A stretch of 46,766 nt of DNA, taken from contig JAHBXK010000029.1 in NCBI GenBank assembly GCA_019636535.1, forward strand, positions 1 through 46,766, given 5' to 3'. Shown one piece after another: positions 1 through 6,497 of this stretch (position 1 is its first letter; the number at the start of each line of letters is the position of its first letter). This DNA comes from Phycisphaeraceae bacterium (GTDB lineage Bacteria > Planctomycetota > Phycisphaerae > Phycisphaerales > UBA1924). Below the pieces are notes generated by a model. It was not told where the DNA came from, ran no database searches, and saw only the letters and a list, made by a program, of their open reading frames with translations. A program made the translations under genes and the position numbers.

Positions 1-12
1 CTTCCCTCCCCT

Positions 13-52
13 CCGTGCCTCCGTGCCTCCGTGCCTCCGTGCCTCCGTGCCT
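13..52. repeat. Tandem 8-bp repeat, five perfect copies
   Basis: Five uninterrupted copies of CCGTGCCT occupy this stretch, inside a polypyrimidine run that continues to about position 75. On the other strand the unit reads GGCACGGA, which shares the 8-bp period and the GGCA start with the GGCARAGC repeats found elsewhere in the window. It is probably a simple-sequence array prone to copy-number change. Confidence 0.9.
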
Positions 53-379
53 CCCTTCCGCTTCCCCTCATCTCCCCACGCCCCGCTGGTACTTCCGCCA
101 GTTGCCTCGCCTTATTGGTCCTCCCTCACCGATCAGACCGACCAATAACCCCCCTCTCGCCCGCGATTTTCGCTCGCCGCGAACCCGCCCCCTTGATCCG
201 CCGCGCAAAGGTGGCAAACTCACTCCGCGTTGATCGGCGCTTCTGCAACGCCGATCCCCGCCGACGGATGCTCTCGTGGGCGTCGAGTTGTTCCGACGCC
301 GTCCGTCAACGGGCTCTCGACCGCCCTCGGCCGATCGCCCAACACGCTTCCCAATCGCAGACAAAGGACCGGAGAGACA
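53..379. other. Gene-free leader with an inverted repeat
   Basis: No convincing gene is seen. A perfect 9-bp inverted repeat, TTATTGGTC (112-120) and GACCAATAA (140-148) with a 19-nt loop, could be an operator or a hairpin. A ribosome binding site (GGAGAG) lies just before the ATG at 380. An open frame running through from position 31 is only the upstream continuation of the next-but-one gene's frame. Confidence 0.5.
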
Positions 380-991
380 ATGAGCAAACTCGCAAACCGC
401 CTCGACGCACACTTCATCGCCTGCGCTGCCGCCGCGACGGGCATGGGCGCCGTCGCCACCGCCAACGCCGCCATCGTCGACAGCGGCCCCGTCAACATCG
501 TCATCCCCGACAACCTCGACGGCGTCTACATGGACATCGTCACCGGCGCCACGGGCACGGGCGGCTTCGCCGGCTACGACATCAACCCCTACTCCGCGGT
601 CGCCGGACAGTTCCACCTCTGGGGCGCCACCACCACCACGTGGATGAGCATCGCCGGCATCTTCAACCTTCCCGCCGGCACGCTCATCGACGCGACCGGC
701 GCCTTCAGCCGGCCCGGCGGCGGCACCAACATCGCCCCGCAGGTCACCCTCAACAGCGACCAGAACTTCTTCGGCGTCCAGTTCATCAACGAGTCCAACG
801 CCAGCCTCACCCACTACGGCTGGGTCCAGATCGAGTTCGGCGCCACCGCCGGCGTCCGCTCCATCGTCCGCTACGCCTACGAGGACGTCGCGGGCGCGGG
901 CATCGGCGCGGGTGTCATCCCCGCCCCGGGCGCGCTCGCCCTCTTGGCCATGGGCGCCGCAGGCGTCGCCCGTCGTCGTCGCTCCGCCTGA
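380..991 (+). CDS. PEP-CTERM-like secreted protein
   Basis: The 203-residue protein starts at ATG 380, preceded by GGAGAG. An N-terminal signal sequence (residues 1 to about 27, ending ATANAA) is followed by a Gly/Ala/Thr-rich beta-type body. The C-terminus has a short PAPGALALL hydrophobic helix and a terminal RRRR cluster. This tripartite tail is the planctomycete form of the PEP-CTERM sorting signal, so the protein is probably exported and processed or anchored at the envelope. The body resembles generic planctomycete PEP-CTERM proteins of unknown function. It lies about 90 bp upstream of the phosphatase-fold gene on the same strand, but no functional link is evident. Confidence 0.8.
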   Translation: MSKLANRLDAHFIACAAAATGMGAVATANAAIVDSGPVNIVIPDNLDGVYMDIVTGATGTGGFAGYDINPYSAVAGQFHLWGATTTTWMSIAGIFNLPAGTLIDATGAFSRPGGGTNIAPQVTLNSDQNFFGVQFINESNASLTHYGWVQIEFGATAGVRSIVRYAYEDVAGAGIGAGVIPAPGALALLAMGAAGVARRRRSA

Positions 992-1083
992 GCCTTCTCG
1001 CGACGTTCCCTCTCACCCAATCTCTTCATCTCCTCACACGCGGGCGACCCTCCGGGGTCGCCCGCTTGCTTTATCCTTCCGCC

Positions 1084-3222
1084 ATGACCACCGACACGCC
1101 CCAACGACCGGCGCACCGACTCCTCATCGTCGGCTGGGACGCCGCCGACTGGAAAATCATCGACCCGCTCCTCGCCCAAGGCGGCATGGCCAACCTCCGC
1201 GCGCTCATCGATTCCGGCCTCCGCGCTGACCTCCGCTCCCTCGACCCGAAACTCTCCCCGCTCCTCTGGACCTCCATCGCCACCGGCAAGACCGCCGACA
1301 AGCACGGCGTCCTCAACTTCGTTGAGCCCGACACCGCCAGCCACGCACTCCGCCCCGTCTGCTCCACCACCCGCAGGACCAAGGCCCTCTGGAACATCCT
1401 CACCCAGTCCGGCCTCCGCACCAACCTCGTCGCCTGGTACGCCTCCCACCCCGCCGAACCCATCCGCGGCGGCGTCGTCTCCAACCTCTTCCTCGAAGGC
1501 CTCCCCGCCACACCAAACGACCCGTGGCCGCTCCCGCCCGGCTCAGTCCACCCCCCCGATCTCGCCCCGCGAATCGCCGACCTCCGCATCCACCCCGCGG
1601 AGATCCTCCCCGACGAACTCGCCGCGCTCGTCCCCGACATCGCCTCCATCCCCGCCTCCGACCCGCGCCCCGCCCTCCTCTCCAAACTCCTCGCGCAGGC
1701 CGCCTCCGTCCACAACGCCGCCACCACCCTCCTCGAGTCCGACCCCGACTGGCACTGCTCGATGATCTTCCACGAACTCATCGACGTCGTCGGCCACCAC
1801 TTCATGCAGTACTACCCGCCGCGAATGCCCCACGTCTCCGAGCGCGACTTCGCCCTCTTCCAGCGCGTCATCCCCGCCGTCTACCAACTGCAGGACGCCA
1901 TGCTCGGCCGACTCCTCGAACTCGCCGGCCCGCAAACCACCGTCATCGTCCTCTCCGATCACGGCTTCCACTCCGACCACCTCCGCCCGCACGTACAGGC
2001 CGCGCTCAACGACCCCCACGCCGCGATGGACGCAACGTGGCACCGACCCCACGGCATGCTCGTCATGGCCGGCCCCGCCGTGCGCCCGGCCGCGCAAGTC
2101 CACGGCGCAACCCTCCTCGACGTCGCCCCAACCGCCCTCACGCTCCTGGGCGTCCCCGTCGGCGCCGACATGGACGGCCGGGTCCTCGTCGAAGCGCTCG
2201 ACCGCCCCCCCGATGCCCCCATCGACCGCGTCTTCAGTTGGGATGCGCTCCCCGGCGAGGCGGGCCAGCACCCGCCCGATCTCCGCGTCGATCCCTTCGA
2301 AGCACGCGACGCCCTCAAGCAACTCGAAGACCTCGGCTACACCGCCCCCGCGCCCGAGTCCGCGCGCGAGCACCTCGCCCTCTGCGACCGCGAAACGCGC
2401 TTCAACCTCGGCGTCGTCTACATCACCACCGCCCGCCGACGCGAAGCCGCCGAGGTCTTCGGCCGACTCCACGCCGAACACCCCGACGAGCCGCGCTTCG
2501 CGCTCAACCACGCCCACTGCCTCTACGCGCTCGGCCGCCACGCCGAAACGCTCACCATCCTCGACAAACTCGCCGGCCGGTTCCCCGACCAGCCCGACAC
2601 CCTCTTCCTCAAGAGCGCGGCCCTCTTCGTGCAGGGCCGCGCCGCCGACGCCGCCGCAGCGCTCGAACGCGCAGCCGCACAGGCCCCCCACCGCCCCGAT
2701 CTCCTCTGCGCCCTCGCCGACGCCTACACCCAACTCCAGCGCTGGCCCGACGCCGAGCAGATCCTCGACCGCGCTGCCGCCCTCGACCCCCACGACCCAA
2801 TGGTCCCCTTCCGACGCGCACGCCTCGAACTCGCGCGCAACCGCTTCGAACAGGCCGCCGAGCACGCCCTCACCGCCGTCGAACTCCGACACTTCTTCCC
2901 CGAAGCACACTACACCCTCGGCGTCGCCCTCACCTGGATGAAGGACTACCCCCACGCCATCCAGTCCTTCAAGGTCGCCCTCTCCATGCAGCCCGGCATG
3001 GTCGACGCCCACCGCTTCATCGCCAGCATCTTCCGCCACCTCAACGACCGCGCCAGCGCGCGACCACACCGCGAAGCCGCCGAAGCGCTCCTCGCCGCCC
3101 GCGCTTCCGGCGATGCACCACCCGCCCACCTCGCCGCCGCCACCGAGCCCCCGCTCGGCCCCCAAGACTGGGCCAGACAACTCGGCCTCGCCGACTCCGA
3201 CTCCGACTCCGACAACGACTGA
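1084..3222 (+). CDS. Alkaline phosphatase-superfamily (type I phosphodiesterase-like) protein with C-terminal TPRs
   Basis: The 712-residue protein starts at ATG 1084, and the frame stays open far upstream without a better start. Residues 1 to about 400 form a type I phosphodiesterase/nucleotide pyrophosphatase fold. Visible elements are GWDAADW with the first metal-binding Asp, the LLWTSIATGKTADKHG nucleophile region, HELIDVVGHHF, and SDHGFHSDHLRP with the later metal-binding Asp/His. Residues from about 430 to 680 are tetratricopeptide repeats, seen as repeated ALxxxGRxxEA-type helices. The tail is an Asp/Ser run. Such fusions are common in planctomycetes and are presumed to hydrolyse phosphoesters. 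The substrate is unknown, and the TPR half suggests protein contacts. The gene is convergent with the sulfotransferase gene, 10 bp away. Confidence 0.88.
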   Translation: MTTDTPQRPAHRLLIVGWDAADWKIIDPLLAQGGMANLRALIDSGLRADLRSLDPKLSPLLWTSIATGKTADKHGVLNFVEPDTASHALRPVCSTTRRTKALWNILTQSGLRTNLVAWYASHPAEPIRGGVVSNLFLEGLPATPNDPWPLPPGSVHPPDLAPRIADLRIHPAEILPDELAALVPDIASIPASDPRPALLSKLLAQAASVHNAATTLLESDPDWHCSMIFHELIDVVGHHFMQYYPPRMPHVSERDFALFQRVIPAVYQLQDAMLGRLLELAGPQTTVIVLSDHGFHSDHLRPHVQAALNDPHAAMDATWHRPHGMLVMAGPAVRPAAQVHGATLLDVAPTALTLLGVPVGADMDGRVLVEALDRPPDAPIDRVFSWDALPGEAGQHPPDLRVDPFEARDALKQLEDLGYTAPAPESAREHLALCDRETRFNLGVVYITTARRREAAEVFGRLHAEHPDEPRFALNHAHCLYALGRHAETLTILDKLAGRFPDQPDTLFLKSAALFVQGRAADAAAALERAAAQAPHRPDLLCALADAYTQLQRWPDAEQILDRAAALDPHDPMVPFRRARLELARNRFEQAAEHALTAVELRHFFPEAHYTLGVALTWMKDYPHAIQSFKVALSMQPGMVDAHRFIASIFRHLNDRASARPHREAAEALLAARASGDAPPAHLAAATEPPLGPQDWARQLGLADSDSDSDND

Positions 3223-3232
3223 CCCCCCGCCC

Positions 3233-3841
3233 TCACCCCTTCCGATTCCGATACAACCCCGCGCTCACCGCCGCGGCCATCGCCTCCACCGACCCCGGCG
3301 CTCCCACAAACGCCGCGATCCGCGCCGCCTGACCCGCCGGGTCCTCGATCACTTCCCGATACCGCACGTCCAGACACGCGCAGTTCGGCTGCGCGCCCGC
3401 CCACCGCCGTGCCGATTCCAACTGCGCAGCAAACACGCGCTTCAACGCCTCGCGATCCATGCCCGCGCCCGCGCGCCCGCGCCGATCCAGCATCGCACGC
3501 TGCGAGTCCAGCACCTCATCAAGATCTCGATGCATGAAAATGATCCGATACGCGTGCGTCCCCGGCAGGTCCGCCAGCAACGCATGAATCACCTTCACCG
3601 CACGCCCCGGCGCATCCTTCAACCACGACGCATCCGCGCGCACCGTCTTCACCGACTCCAACTCGTAATACCCCAGCGGATTGTCGTCGTCCGCCGCACG
3701 CTCCCCATCCGTCAGCGGCCGCACGCCCCCCGCCTCCAGCATCCGCATCACCATCGACGTCCCAGACCGCGGCAGCCCCGACACCACCACCACCGCGCCC
3801 GACCCGGCCCCCGCATCGCCCAACGCACTCGTCTCACCCAT
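3233..3841 (-). CDS. P-loop sulfotransferase-family protein
   Basis: About 202 residues from the chosen ATG at 3841; an upstream ATG at 3901 would add 20 low-complexity residues. VVVVSGLPRSGTSMVMRML is the 5'-phosphosulfate-binding P-loop of sulfotransferases. IIFMHRDLDEVLDSQRAML matches the 3'-phosphate-binding motif (RdxxevxxS). A C-terminal RYREVIEDP element is typical of the family. It should transfer sulfate from PAPS to an unknown acceptor, if catalytically competent. The chain is shorter than most sulfotransferases. No Shine-Dalgarno site decides the start. Confidence 0.82.
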   Translation of the reverse strand: MGETSALGDAGAGSGAVVVVSGLPRSGTSMVMRMLEAGGVRPLTDGERAADDDNPLGYYELESVKTVRADASWLKDAPGRAVKVIHALLADLPGTHAYRIIFMHRDLDEVLDSQRAMLDRRGRAGAGMDREALKRVFAAQLESARRWAGAQPNCACLDVRYREVIEDPAGQAARIAAFVGAPGSVEAMAAAVSAGLYRNRKG

Positions 3842-3935
3842 GCCCCGATTGTTCACCACCCCGCCACTCCCCGCCCCCTCCCACCCCCGCGCGCGCCCCA
3901 TCGCGCCCTACTCCTCCGCGCCTTGCTTCCGATTG

Positions 3936-4008
3936 GCTGCTTTGCTGCTTTGCTCCCCTCTCCTCTCTTCCACTTTGCCGCTCTGCCCCTCTGCCGCTCT
4001 GCCACTTC
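3936..4008. repeat. Copy of the 8-bp-period repeat family (degenerate)
   Basis: CTTTGCCGCTCTGCC-type units, the complement of GGCARAGC, run between the sulfotransferase gene and tmRNA. They include GGCTGCTTTGCTGCTTTGC and a TTCCACTTTGCCGCTCTGCC core. The same core recurs at 5520, 12276, 16392, 18776, 20884 and 22566. Confidence 0.8.
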
Positions 4009-4054
4009 CTCCCCTTCCCCCCTACCATTCCGCGTCCTTCCTCTTTGACACCAC

Positions 4055-4409
4055 GGGGCCGACTTTGGCGATCGACCGGGCAGGGAAAGCTCGATGCGGC
4101 GCGTCCAGGAGCATGCGGGCCTGGTTAAAAGCATGCAAAAACACTTAGCTGGCAACAACAGCTACGCTCTCGCGGCCTAATTACTGGCCGTGCGAACCCG
4201 TCTCAACGCCCCGTAGGGGCGGGTTCGAAAGACACGGGGCTGGTTCAGAAGCGGCGCCTCCGGGCAACTGAACGAGACAACTCCGGCGGCTGGGCTTGGT
4301 GAAAGGGTGCTGGCTCCCGAGCACCAAGCCGAGATCAAACAACCAGACACACGCGTAGAAGCATCGCGCGGACTGTCCCGGCACGGGGGTTCGAATCCCC
4401 CCGGCTCCA
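4055..4409 (+). ncRNA. ssrA: Transfer-messenger RNA (tmRNA), tag AGNNSYALAA
   Basis: tmRNA rescues stalled ribosomes with SmpB and tags the nascent chain for proteolysis. The 5' end GGGGCCGA and the 3' CGGCUCC form a perfect 7-bp acceptor stem with one G-U pair. The 5' domain has the hallmark ACUUUGGCGAUCGACCGG. The 3' end has a complete T arm (GGGGG-UUCGAAU-CCCCC). The tag frame starts at the GCT at 4148 and reads A-G-N-N-S-Y-A-L-A-A before TAA at 4178-4180. The ALAA end is the usual ClpXP degron. GC-rich helices downstream of the tag are consistent with pseudoknots. The length of 355 nt is normal, and CCA is not encoded. It is a single-piece tmRNA, not a permuted one. Confidence 0.95.
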
Positions 4410-4484
4410 TTCCCGCTCTCTCCGCGCGCGATCCCTCTTCCATCGCGCAACCCGTGGAAAACCCCGCGATTCCCTTGCACGCCA

Positions 4485-4556
4485 ACCCACCCGCGGGTAG
4501 CCTGCGCAAGGGCTGAACCTGATCCGGGTCGCGCAAGCGCCCCGGCGGAGACTCAT
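4485..4556 (+). promoter_or_regulatory. Degenerate TPP-riboswitch-like leader (tentative)
   Basis: The leader before the dockerin gene contains GGGTAGCC, GGCTGA, ACCTGATCCGGGT and CCGGCGGAG in that order. These recall the conserved thi-box blocks GGGGUGCC, GGCUGAGA, ACCUGAUCnGGnU and CCnGCGnAGGGA. The GAGA and the ACCC segment between blocks two and three are missing, and an extra GCGCAAGCGC hairpin sits in the last arm. It may be a decayed or chance match. GGCGGAG also serves as the ribosome binding site of the next gene. Confidence 0.25.
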
Positions 4557-4557
4557 C

Positions 4558-5430
4558 ATGAAATCGACCCACCTCTCAGCGCTCGCGGCGTTGTTGATCG
4601 CCATCACCTGCGCTTCCGCGAGCACCCTCACCGTCGTTCCCAACGCCTTCTCCGCCGCCGAGGGCAACAGTTCTTCCAGCACACTCTTCCAACTCAGCGC
4701 CTCCAGACTCCAGGTCCTCTACACCGAAGCCTTCCTCAGCGATGCAGGCATCACCCCCGGCGCAACCATCACCGGCCTGGCCCTCCGCCGAAACGGCGGC
4801 GGCTCCACCGGCCCCGCCGCCGACACCTCCATGGCCGACTACGACATCTTCATGAGCCAGACGTTCGACACCCCCATCGAACTCACCACCACCTTCGCCA
4901 ACAACATCGTCGGCGCACAGACCCAGGTCCGCGGCGGGCCGATCACCTTCCCCGCCGGCAGCATCCCCGGCGGCGCAACCCCCAACGCCTTCGCGCCCGT
5001 CATCGAGTTCACCACCCCCTACACCTACACCGGCGGCTCCCTCCTCATCGAAATCCGCCGCAGCGCACGCACCGGCGACACGACCTCATTCCTCACCGAC
5101 GTGGACAACACCGTTGCCAGCCAGGCCGGTTGCCGCTGGCTGTTCAACCTCACCTCCAACACCGCCCTCACCGGCACCGTCTCCTCCAGCGCCCAGATCC
5201 TCCAACTCCGCTTCACCGACTCCGCCCCCTGCCCCGGCGACTACAACAACGACGGCGTCGTCGACCTCGGAGACCTCCTCGACTTCCTCGGCGATTGGAA
5301 CCCCAACCTCGGCCAAGCCGTCACGCCCGGCACCAACGGCGACGTCAACAACGACGGAACCGTCGACCTCGCCGACCTCCTCGCCTTCCTCGGCGACTGG
5401 AACCCCAACCTCGGTTCCTCCTGTCCGTAA
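4558..5430 (+). CDS. Secreted protein with C-terminal GC-type dockerin repeats
   Basis: The 290-residue protein has a signal peptide (MKSTHLSALAALLIAITCASA), GGAG upstream of the ATG, and a beta-rich body of unknown family. The C-terminus has two calcium-loop repeats: CPGDYNNDGVVDLGDLLDFL...WNPNLG, then NGDVNNDGTVDLADLL...WNPNLG. These are the GC-type dockerin modules widespread in Phycisphaerae, with the DxNxDGxVDxxDL EF-hand-like loop. In clostridia dockerins dock to cohesins; their partner in planctomycetes is not established and no cohesin is present here. The protein probably works at or outside the cell surface. Confidence 0.85.
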   Translation: MKSTHLSALAALLIAITCASASTLTVVPNAFSAAEGNSSSSTLFQLSASRLQVLYTEAFLSDAGITPGATITGLALRRNGGGSTGPAADTSMADYDIFMSQTFDTPIELTTTFANNIVGAQTQVRGGPITFPAGSIPGGATPNAFAPVIEFTTPYTYTGGSLLIEIRRSARTGDTTSFLTDVDNTVASQAGCRWLFNLTSNTALTGTVSSSAQILQLRFTDSAPCPGDYNNDGVVDLGDLLDFLGDWNPNLGQAVTPGTNGDVNNDGTVDLADLLAFLGDWNPNLGSSCP

Positions 5431-5473
5431 CGCTGAAAGCGCCACCCTTCTCCATCCGCCGATCCGATCATCC

Positions 5474-5542
5474 GCTGCTTTGCTGCTTGTCTTCCTTTCT
5501 CCCCTCCGTGCCTTCGTCCCTTCCACTCTGCCGCTTTGTCAC
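5474..5542. repeat. Copy of the 8-bp-period repeat family
   Basis: A pyrimidine-rich run with TGCTTTGCTGCTT, CTCCGTGCCTTCGTCCC and TTCCACTCTGCCGCTTTG joins the two flavours of the family: the CCGTGCCT unit seen at the window start and the CTCTGCCG/CTTTGCCG units. Confidence 0.75.
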
Positions 5543-5564
5543 CGTCCCCCGCACGAAGCGGTCG

Positions 5565-5913
5565 TCGCACGCTCCAAGTGTCTTGAGCGGGGGGTTGCAG
5601 GGGGACCGCAGGTCCCCCTGCACACGCATCATCTTCTCGCACACACACGCGCCACGCCGCACGCACACCACGCGCACAGGCCAGAACCCAGGGACCGCGG
5701 TCCCTGGGTCTTCTTCCCTGTTCCGCACTTCCACCCCATCGCGTCCCCCCCCTCTGCTCCAAACTCCTCTCCGAGCGGCGTTGCAGGCGGGCGCAGCACG
5801 CGGAGTTTGCAAGCGGGGGTTTCTTCCCGGCGGGAGTTGCAGGCGGGGGGGGCGCACGCCCCCTGCAAGCGCATCACCCTCTCGCACGCTCCGAGCGCCT
5901 TGAGCGGAGGGTT
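5565..5913. repeat. Array of dispersed hairpin (REP-like) elements
   Basis: This stretch fills the space between the dockerin gene and the PIN gene, and I see no gene in it. A 32-bp direct repeat (5565-5596 and 5882-5913, about 28/32 identical) brackets several hairpins. The best is at 5596-5622, with a perfect 12-bp stem TGCAGGGGGACC, a GCA loop and its complement. A looser TTGCAGG...CCTGCAA hairpin lies at 5837-5868 and a degenerate one near 5781-5812. GCATCAtC-type flanks recur. Related hairpins with the same flank are at 16840 and 17044. Confidence 0.75.
5686..5709. repeat. 24-bp perfect palindrome
   Basis: Two 12-base halves, ACCCAGGGACCG and CGGTCCCTGGGT, form a perfect palindrome followed by CTTCTTCCC. 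It could terminate transcription from the dockerin gene or bind a dimeric protein. It lies within the hairpin-repeat array. Confidence 0.6.
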
Positions 5914-5939
5914 CCGGCAGCGGCAGCACCGGCATCGGC

Positions 5940-6497
5940 CTACGAGGGAATGCTTGCCGTATTCGGCTGCGTCCAGTTCTGGACAAACAGTGCCGGACTC
6001 ATGCCCGCCGCGACATCACGGATCTGCGCCATCCGATCGTTCGTCACCAGCACCATTCCGTGTGCCATCGCCTGGGCACAGAGCCACAAGTCGTTCTCTT
6101 GAATCTGAAGTTCTTTCGCGGTGGCGGGGTCCACCAGTTGCTCGGGGCGCATCTTGGGCTTCCGCTTGTCCCCGGGGGCGTACTTGTTGAACAGCCGCGT
6201 TCGCAGCTCGCCATACGCGCCCGTGGCATCTGACGACAACTCGAACGTGTCGGGCAGCTTCTCCTGAACGAACTTCATGTACGCAGCTTGCGCGGCGGGA
6301 TCAGGGGCCAGAGCGACCCGATGCCCGAACTCGACTTCCCCAAGAGTCACAACCGACACGAGGAGTTTGGGTTTGACTTCCATGGACGCGGTCAGTTGCA
6401 GGAGCGCGTCGACATTTCCCTTCACAGCGGCGTGCTGCGAACACGCGCTGTCGCGCCAGTAGCGGATGGTCTGGGTATCGAGAAGGAAGTCACGCAC
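5940..6497 (-). CDS. PIN-domain (VapC-like) ribonuclease
   Basis: A 185-residue PIN-domain protein starts at GTG 6497, which directly abuts the TAA of the upstream methylase gene, so the two are certainly co-transcribed and probably translationally coupled. The expected acidic residues are visible: Asp7 (FLLDTQT), Glu54 (TLGEVEFG), Asp136 (ENDLWLCAQAM) and Asp154 (VTNDRMAQI). PIN domains cleave RNA with divalent metal and are the toxins of VapBC pairs. No VapB-like antitoxin gene accompanies it; its only close partner is the DNA methylase. It may be a nuclease effector of that system or an orphan toxin captured by the operon (inference). Confidence 0.82.
   Translation of the reverse strand: MRDFLLDTQTIRYWRDSACSQHAAVKGNVDALLQLTASMEVKPKLLVSVVTLGEVEFGHRVALAPDPAAQAAYMKFVQEKLPDTFELSSDATGAYGELRTRLFNKYAPGDKRKPKMRPEQLVDPATAKELQIQENDLWLCAQAMAHGMVLVTNDRMAQIRDVAAGMSPALFVQNWTQPNTASIPS

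Noticed and set aside
31..1083. In-frame upstream extension of the phosphatase-fold gene (adding about 350 residues)
   Set aside because: It is Arg/His-rich out-of-frame reading of the PEP-CTERM gene; ATG 1084 starts a proper conserved N-terminus.
4177..4682. Minus-strand open frames over the tmRNA
   Set aside because: They overlap a clear structured RNA and have no domain; the signal is explained by tmRNA.
5114..6190. Long plus-strand frame across the hairpin array
   Set aside because: Composition is Ser/Pro/Thr shadow of the dockerin gene and repeats; no start or domain.
5940..6497. Classical VapBC toxin-antitoxin pair
   Set aside because: No small antitoxin gene precedes the PIN gene; the methylase stop adjoins its start codon.
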